Below, piece by piece: positions 57,831 through 64,000 of a stretch of DNA of 64,000 bases. Location of the stretch: positions 1-64,000 of the forward strand of contig JABANP010000122.1 in assembly GCA_013115135.1 (NCBI GenBank), written 5' to 3'. The notes beneath the pieces were generated by a model. It saw only the letters and a list, made by a program, of their open reading frames with translations, did no database searches and was not told the origin of the DNA. How positions within the stretch are numbered: position 1 is the stretch's first letter; each line of letters opens with the position of its first letter. Source of the DNA: Perkinsus olseni (lineage: Eukaryota > Perkinsozoa > Perkinsida > Perkinsidae). The position numbers were made by a program, and so were the translations under genes.

Positions 57831-59143
57831 ATAGTTGCCACTGGCAACTTGCCAGCATGTGATGTGTGAATGTTCCTCCCCGCCGAAATGGTCCCTTGTT
57901 GTGCTTCATAGTTCGGGATTCGATAAGCTCAACTACTTACTAACAAGTTGTTAGCAGTGCGAAGTTTTCTCAATTCGACCCCGGTGGATGATTCCATTGC
58001 TGTAGTTCCACTTGAACGAGAGGATCTTGAGATTCCCTTAACAATGCGGTCCTGAGTTTCCGAGGATTAGTATTCTCCTCCGTCCATAAGGATCGCAAGG
58101 CATTGAAAACGCGGTCATGAATTGGCTCGAAGCTCCACGGGGCTTTCGTAGTTCTCGAAACTCACGCATGATCCGAGCGTCTCAGCTCGGATGTCTTCAA
58201 ACTGATTGAAGCGGTCGCGTAGGACCCCTTTCCCCAGGATCTTGCGCCCGGGGAGCACGCTCCGCACGCATGCACAAGTTTGCCTCGAGAAGAGTTCGTA
58301 CACCCGCGATCACAGCGGTATTGACGGAGGGCTTCCGTTCTTGAGTGCATCAAACTCATTGGTCCAGCTCGGCCTGACATTGGTCGGAGTCGCGCATCCC
58401 CAAAGTCGAACGGGCATATGACGCGCTTTGACCGAGGGGACCTCGTCATCTGGGTCTTCTGAGTCACGCCACTCACAGAGAGGCGTCTTCGCAAGCGTTG
58501 AAAGGCTAGATTATTTTGCAGGAAAGAATGAGCTGTGCCCACGAAGACCGTTTCCGACGCCAAGTGAATGCACATCGTTCCCTGCCGGAGCCAGGGCGCC
58601 GCCTCGCTGATGCGGCCAGTTCGTTCCCGCTCTAGCTAGAGTAGGGGTGATTGCTGTCTCCATGGCCCTCTGGACCACCAATGAACGATATCAGAAGGGC
58701 AGCCCACCGGTAAGGGGTCGAGCGATGTGAACATGACAGAGTGAGTCAGGAAGCTTACAGACTGGGAGCCACAGTAGCCCGTACCAGGCAACACCCACTT
58801 TATGCCGGAGAACGACAGCTCTGCCCTGGTCATTCGAGGTAGCACAGAACGCATGCGCTGACGGGGGGAGCCGCACGCGTGTACAGCAGGATAACTGTCT
58901 CTGACCGAGAGACTAGTGATGCCGATCTACTCTGCCACCGTCGCCTTTCGCCGCTCTCGTCGGTTGACGATGAGACATCACTGTCGCATCCACCTGTCCG
59001 TCTCAATCACTCTTGTGTTGAACTGTGACGTTGTCGGTAACTTCGTGATGGTCGCGCCGCAGTTGTGAGCAGGTGACCGCGAGTCTCACTTGTCCAGTGC
59101 ACCATGTCAGTTGTCACCATTATTCCCATCTCACCCACTTGCC
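57831..59143. other. No supported gene
   Basis: Several medium frames (for example 58162-58575 on -) but no motif, signal or consistent exon structure. Confidence 0.45.
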
Positions 59144-61834
59144 ATGGGGTGGCCGAGCAGCGTCTTACCAGCTTTAGTCCTAGTTTGCAGCTGGAACGCG
59201 GTGACAGCAGGTGAGTTTCTCGCTTCCCAAGCTCGCTCTTCACGCAGTGTTATCATCGATCGGCCAGAGTCATCCCTTATGAGGTTCTTTGCGACCCGAG
59301 GAGCCTCGCGACTTGCAAGGAAACGTCGGAGCCTCGCCGCTGTGCCTGAGTGAGTACTTCCAAGAACATGGTTACATCGAGGTCGGTCCCGGCGTGAAGT
59401 AAGGCTGCTCAACGGCGTTCGAAAGAGACCTGTCCGCTCAACAGGTATTTCTTCATGTTCATCAAATCCTATTTCTTCCCCGAAAGTGACCCCACAGTCA
59501 TATGGCAGCAAGGGGAGTCCGGACTGAGCGGCCTGACTTCGTTCTTGACGACCAATGGACCGTGCACCCTCAACACGTCCACAGGCACCACCACATTCAG
59601 GAACTCGTAGGCTTCGATGGTAACGTCCCATTTCCCTATACGTCTATTAGGTTGAACTGGAATCAGGCATTTAACGTACTGTGGATCGATGAGCCTGCTG
59701 GAGTTGGCTTCAGCACAGGGACCACCGTCACGGACGTTCCGACGCGGGCGGCATACATGTCGGGGAGTTCTTCTCAGCAATCACAAATTTACTGCGCTCT
59801 TTACAGGAGAAACTTCACCATCAATTTCTTCAAGAAATTCTCGCAGTACAACCATCGAGTGTACTTCTTTGGCTCCTCCCAGGCGGGTGGGTCTCTGATG
59901 AATGGCCCTTGAGAGTCGCCTAATGGCACCCCTGCCAGGTCTAGTGATCCCGAAAGTTGCCAAGAGTATTTACGAGTACAACGAGGGCAAGAGTAGACTG
60001 AAGAAGATAAACCTAGTGGGAATAGCTCTCATCAACGCTCTGGTGTCTATGAGGATGCAGTACGTCCGTGGATGCTCGCGTGGATCGGAAAATCATCAAC
60101 GCTCAGATACGCGAGCCTCCCCAAAATGGCCTATGACAGCCCGCCAGCCCCCAGGAGAATAACCGAAGAGCAGTAAGTTGCATTGGCAGGGGAATCTTTT
60201 GGACCCGTCTTCTACCAGCGTCGAGTTCAGATACGACAAGATGAACTTAGAGGCACTGAAATGCGTCAATTTTGCGACGCTGTGTAACCAGGGCCAAGGT
60301 GCGTCTGAGTCAACTGCCTGCAGGCCAGGTCGTCGCCCTCAGCTGAAGCAGACTGTGATCGAGCATCCGAAGCCTGTCAAGATAGCACTATATACTCCTT
60401 GCCCAAGGAAGTCAGCATCAACATGTAAGTTCAACGCTCGCAGCGGCGGGGGTTCAGCTGCGGTGGCAGGTATGATCTTCGACAAGTGTGCCAGAACCAA
60501 GAACCGGACTACTGCCGGCCCTACGCTCAGGTGCGTCTCTGTCGTCTGAGACAACAGGGAACGGCTGTGATTGTCAGGTTGAGACTTTTCTGAATAGGGC
60601 TGATGTGAAACAGAGTATGGGGGTTGACCCGAAGTTTGTTTACAAGCGATACAACCCAAAGGTGTGTCTGCCGTGTGTTCCATTAGTTGTGGAATTCAGA
60701 ATCGATTCTAGAATCCATTTTTACACATTAAGTGCCGTTACGGAGTCGATTCGGTTAGAGTCGAATTTCAGAATTTTCGAATTATCGAGTTGAATTTTCT
60801 ATTTCCCTGCTCAGGTAGACAAAGACCTACGGAGCGACGCCAGCTACTACGCGGACTCGTATGAGATTCTAGGCTCGATGATGGACAATAACGGACTCAA
60901 GGTGGGATACTTGTTCAACTCGTCTCTCTCCGGCCTTCCGTAGCGTGGCCAGTTGGAGTTCTATCCTTCATAAACGTCCCAAGAGCATACACTTTCGGTA
61001 CTGTGAGAGTGTCCACCAGTCAGTCGCCAATGGACTTTCTGCACTTAGTAGTGTGAGCTCCAAGTCTGTGATGAGCTTGGTTTGAGAAGGTCACAACTTC
61101 ATGATGTATACCAAAATAGTGCTTCTTAGCTCCTTGTGGTGGCGGGTGATTGCAGCTACATGCAGCCCTGGGCCACCACCAAGGAGTGGCTTCTGAACGT
61201 TAAGTTCAGTCAACAGGACCAGTTCAAGAACACGAAGGATGTTGACCTCAAGGTGACTCAAGCCCTCACTGCGAAGCGATCATCCCTGATTTCCTTCAGA
61301 CGGATAAGACGACGACTATAGGGCAGATCAGATACTTGAAGCTTCTGCACGGGGCCAGGATTGTATTCGTCAAAGTGAGCTTGATGTTCATGACCCCGCC
61401 ACCGTTGACGACGCTCACAGCGTATGTTGCGCTTTCGGTTAACGCCATTAATCGCTCGTGTGTATGAGTTTATAGTCCAGGGACGCTTCCGGCTCGGTTA
61501 GACTCTTACCGGTGTCCTCAGTCAGAGGCTCTGTGTAGCGTGGATTTGCGGTGCAACCAGAGGGTTCATTATTTGCTCTCGATACCTTCTATCAGATCGT
61601 AAGAGAATTTACGTTCTTGCATTACCCGGTAAATCGCGGTGCTCAGCAAACATAGGTTTGGTAGTAAAGAGATGAATCTAGTGCTTCTTTGCGAACGGGG
61701 AAAATTGGTCGGTACTGTGAGGTGAACGTCTTTCTTTGCAGCTATACGGAGCCGGGCAGGACATTGCCCAAGCAGCGGCCTTACCGACGCTGGAAACTTT
61801 GAACTATTTCATTCTTGACACGTTCCCCGTTTAA
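59144..61834 (+). CDS. Serine carboxypeptidase-like (S10) protein, probably inactive
   Basis: ATG 59144 begins a signal peptide (SSVLPALVLVCSWNAVTA), exon to 59210. S10 landmarks follow: CLSEYFQEHGYIEVGPG (about 59340-59395), VIWQQGESGLSGLTSFL at the oxyanion-loop position (59444-59606), NWNQAFNVLWIDEPAGVGFS (59651-), VYFFGSSQAG (59817-59886), VIPKVAKSIYEYNEG (59939-). Later exons give SDASYYADSYEILGSMMDNN, VVAGDCSYMQPWATTKEWLL and YGAGQDIAQAAALPTLETLN, ending at TAA 61834. The nucleophile Ser of G-x-S-x-[AG] is kept. The family GGPGCSS reads GESGLSG, the catalytic Asp of GD-x-D reads Ser (GDCSYM), and the catalytic His of AGH reads Gln (AGQ). Likely a secreted or vacuolar pseudo-peptidase. 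Middle exons near 60180-60660 are uncertain. Confidence 0.8.
60690..60800. repeat. Copy of the AATCGATT degenerate repeat family
   Basis: GAATTCAGAATCGATTCTAG then ACATTAAGTGCCGTTACGG, matching the order of 7165-7300; it lies in an intron of the S10 gene. Confidence 0.5.
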
Positions 61835-62388
61835 TGGTGTAACCATTTGTCAACGCTATTCTTGTTAGCTTCCGCTTCAACAGTCTTCCGGATTCCGAGT
61901 ACTCTGCTTGTGTTGAGTTGGCCGAAGTGCATGCGCTGCGCTCACCCCAGCACCGTTAGCGAAACGACGAAATGGGCTGGTAGCTCGACGCACAAAAACT
62001 TACGAGATGAGAGGTTGGGTCGTACGAGGGTTGTTATCAACTGAGGAGAGCTACAGCGGCGTTAGAAATACCTCAGCCGTCGTGGCCCTGCCCGGCATCC
62101 CAACATGCCAAGTACAGTATGACAACCGAAAGTGAAAAGTGATATGAATGGAGATAGCCCATTGCCGAACTTCAAGCCTCGAGGAAGCACTGTGTCCAGT
62201 ACAACACTGACAGCTTATTCGAAGTGCCGATATTCGATTTCCAACTGAGGGTCCCTAACTGAGCACATCAGCAAGAGTCTAGCTATGCCGGATACGGCGT
62301 TGGACTATAAACTCACACACACAGGATTAAAACCGGTCGTATTGATCTGCGTTGTCGGCTACGCAACACTGATAGCATTAATGAAACT
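61835..62388. other. Intergenic between convergent genes
   Basis: No supported gene; only a short open frame at 61847-62044. Confidence 0.5.
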
Positions 62389-64000
62389 TTACTTGCGCTT
62401 ACCGGGCCGATACAGCGCGGGGGCTACGTCGACGAGCCACTGACTTTCTATCTGGCTGACGTGGATCATCTCGTAAGTGCCATTGTGAGCACCGGTATCG
62501 ATACCGTGACTGTAGACGACGTAGTTGGGAGGCTTCTGGACGCCATAAAGCACACTCTGTTGGCCTATCATCAACCGCCGTTGACCGTCCAACAACGACA
62601 CGTACTGACCGCTGCTGTTCACTTGTGCCGCAGCGTTGGCTGCAAAGGCACCGCAGATGCACCGACAGAGCGGCTCGATGTCCTCACCACAAGATTCGTC
62701 AACCTTAGACTGTGCTTTGGCGGTGTCCGTACCGGAGTCGATGAGCACTTGGCAGAGCTGGCGCCGAACGACGCCGGCGATTTTCGCAGCTCGGGACATC
62801 GAGCCAACGTGAACCATATGGCGATGAGCCCAGTCCGTGTCACCATCGACGGCCGTCTCGTTTTCCCGCCATTCTCGGTACACATTTATCATCGTCAGCA
62901 TATCCCCTTCGTGGACCCCAAGAGAGCGCTTGCACGCCGCCAGACGCTCCCGAGTGCTTCTGCTGTGCGGCCTGGCCCAGATGGAGTCGATGCTCATCAG
63001 AGCCGCGAGTTGTATCGCTTCAAGTCGAGCAGCCATAGTCAACAGACAACAGCAGTAGTCGGGCTTGGGCGGGGCTCAGTGGGAGGAACTCAGCCGCGCG
63101 CTTGTCCGCGATGATACCATTGTCATCGATGAATCCCAAGACACGGAGCTCCTCGAGGGCAGCTTCCATGGCGCGCGCTGATGGCGGTGTGAGCCACTGT
63201 AGCGAACAGACGTTGCGAACACCGAGGGAGATGATCTGGAGTAACACCGACGAGAGGGACGGCGTCCGTGTTATCTCCGGAAGGGACTTATCAGGGAAGA
63301 TTCCGAGTGATGATTTGGGGAAAAGACGGTAACAAGTCCCCGGGCAAACTCGACCGGCACGGCCAGCGCGTTGTACTAGCTGTTCTTTGCTGCAGGGTGT
63401 TACCTAATAGAAAGACGATACTTCCGCTTCCCGCATAGCGGTCCTTACCAGAAGAGCGTGATGGTTGGGGACCACGGCGACCGCCTGCTTCACGAAGCCC
63501 GTGTCAACCACAAAGCCAATGTTAGGAATGGTCACGCCGCTCTCGGCCACGTTGGTGGAGTAGACTACTTTGCGGCTGCCTCGGGCGACTGGTTTGAGGG
63601 CCTCGAGTTGAAGACCGACTGGGAGGCCGGAATGGAGGGCGTAAGTGACCAGAGGACCACCGCCAGCAGGCCGACTGAAGAGGAAAGGCTCATACCAGAT
63701 TTCCAGCAACTCTCAGAGAGGAGCAGCGATCGTGTGGCAAACGCCGAGAAGAACCGCGGTGAAAACAGCCGCGGTAGGAAAAAGGCCCCGCATACGACTA
63801 CTGTGAACTGGTATGCAAGACGCCTTCCGATGGGCAGAGAGTCGCGGCTATTCTACCACGAACCGCTCGGTATGTAGAGGAGCATCCCGTCTACAAATAA
63901 CCATAACTATCATTTCAGAGTGGAATCCTATCACTATCATAGTGACACTATGCGGTTGATGTTAGCGCGACCTCGGTATCCAAGATTGTATCAGGGCTAG
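62389..64000 (-). CDS. DEAH-box RNA helicase, C-terminal part (partial in window)
   Basis: An ATP-dependent RNA helicase of the DHX group. The visible part covers the second RecA domain onward: YALHSGLPVGLQLEALKP, RKVVYSTNVAESGVTIPNIG (motifs IV-V) and FVVDTGFVKQ in the exon from about 63709 to 63449. After a 45-nt intron (63448-63404) come LVQRAGRAGRVCPGTCYRLF (motif VI), then a winged helix/ratchet (MEAALEELRVLGFIDDNG) and the OB-fold region (VHEGDMLTMINVYREW; IESQWLVDVAPALY), stop at 62389. One surplus base at 63022-63023 breaks YGCST|EAIQLAALMS. It resembles DHX35-like or DHX8-like proteins but subgroup is not assignable. The GTAAGC at the end of the last exon could also be a donor, so the true C-terminus may differ. 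Confidence 0.85.

Noticed and set aside
58162..58575. 137-codon minus-strand frame
   Set aside because: No motif, no codon pattern like the neighbours and no splice signals; likely a chance frame.

Overview
The window looks like nuclear DNA of a unicellular eukaryote with intermediate GC and many small exons. Most introns I could place are very short (44-85 nt), bounded by GT..AG, and mixed with some of several hundred nt. The plant-type CCR4 with an N-terminal zinc finger, the secretory coiled-coil protein with repeated SFLQ-like motifs, a helical-repeat protein and a lineage-specific secreted family suggest an alveolate, most likely Perkinsus or a close relative. That taxon is inference. 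No prokaryotic gene organisation, CRISPR array or phage module was seen.

Layout. 1-242: a GTACGG-rich repeat whose inverted partner lies at 31151-31390. 350-8893 (+): VPS53 of the GARP/EARP tethering complex, about 18 exons, with a tRNA-Lys in one intron. 9399-11097 (+): small helical gene. 11466-12417 (+): malate dehydrogenase. 13185-22126 (-): long secreted protein with repeated SFLQ-type coiled-coil exons. 22429-23464 (+): damaged member of a secreted family. 23880-26150 (-): AT-richer, unidentified reading frames. 27018-27998 (-): SDHAF3/ACN9. 28249-29390 (-) and 29590-30028 (-): two uncharacterised proteins. 30-34 kb: gene-poor. 34202-39199 (+): three more copies of the secreted family (one intact, two broken) with a reverse-transcriptase relic between them. 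40.3-40.7 kb: foldback repeats. 40751-42482 (-): possible Cys-containing gene. 44222-49628 (+): CCR4 deadenylase. 50241-50427: 24-bp minisatellite. 51440-54403 (+): helical-repeat protein. 54931-57830 (+): coiled-coil protein whose introns hold two inverted tRNA-Arg(CCT) genes. 59144-61834 (+): serine-carboxypeptidase-like protein lacking catalytic Asp and His. 62389-64000 (-): DEAH-box helicase, cut by the window end.

The recognisable genes are mostly housekeeping (membrane traffic, mRNA decay, malate/succinate metabolism, RNA helicase) interleaved with secreted lineage-specific proteins. They do not form an operon or pathway.

Two patterns stand out. First, many introns are built from a few recurring pieces: tRNA T-arm/B-box fragments, sense and antisense, sometimes abutting the splice site; a motif AATTTCGTGGCGCGC; and a motif GCTTCGCTCCGC. 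This resembles a set of intron-generating elements (introners), one of them tRNA-derived. Second, several otherwise intact genes need exactly one surplus nucleotide removed, usually in a short homopolymer. Residual long-read insertion errors are the simplest reading, but frameshifting or recent decay is not excluded by sequence alone.
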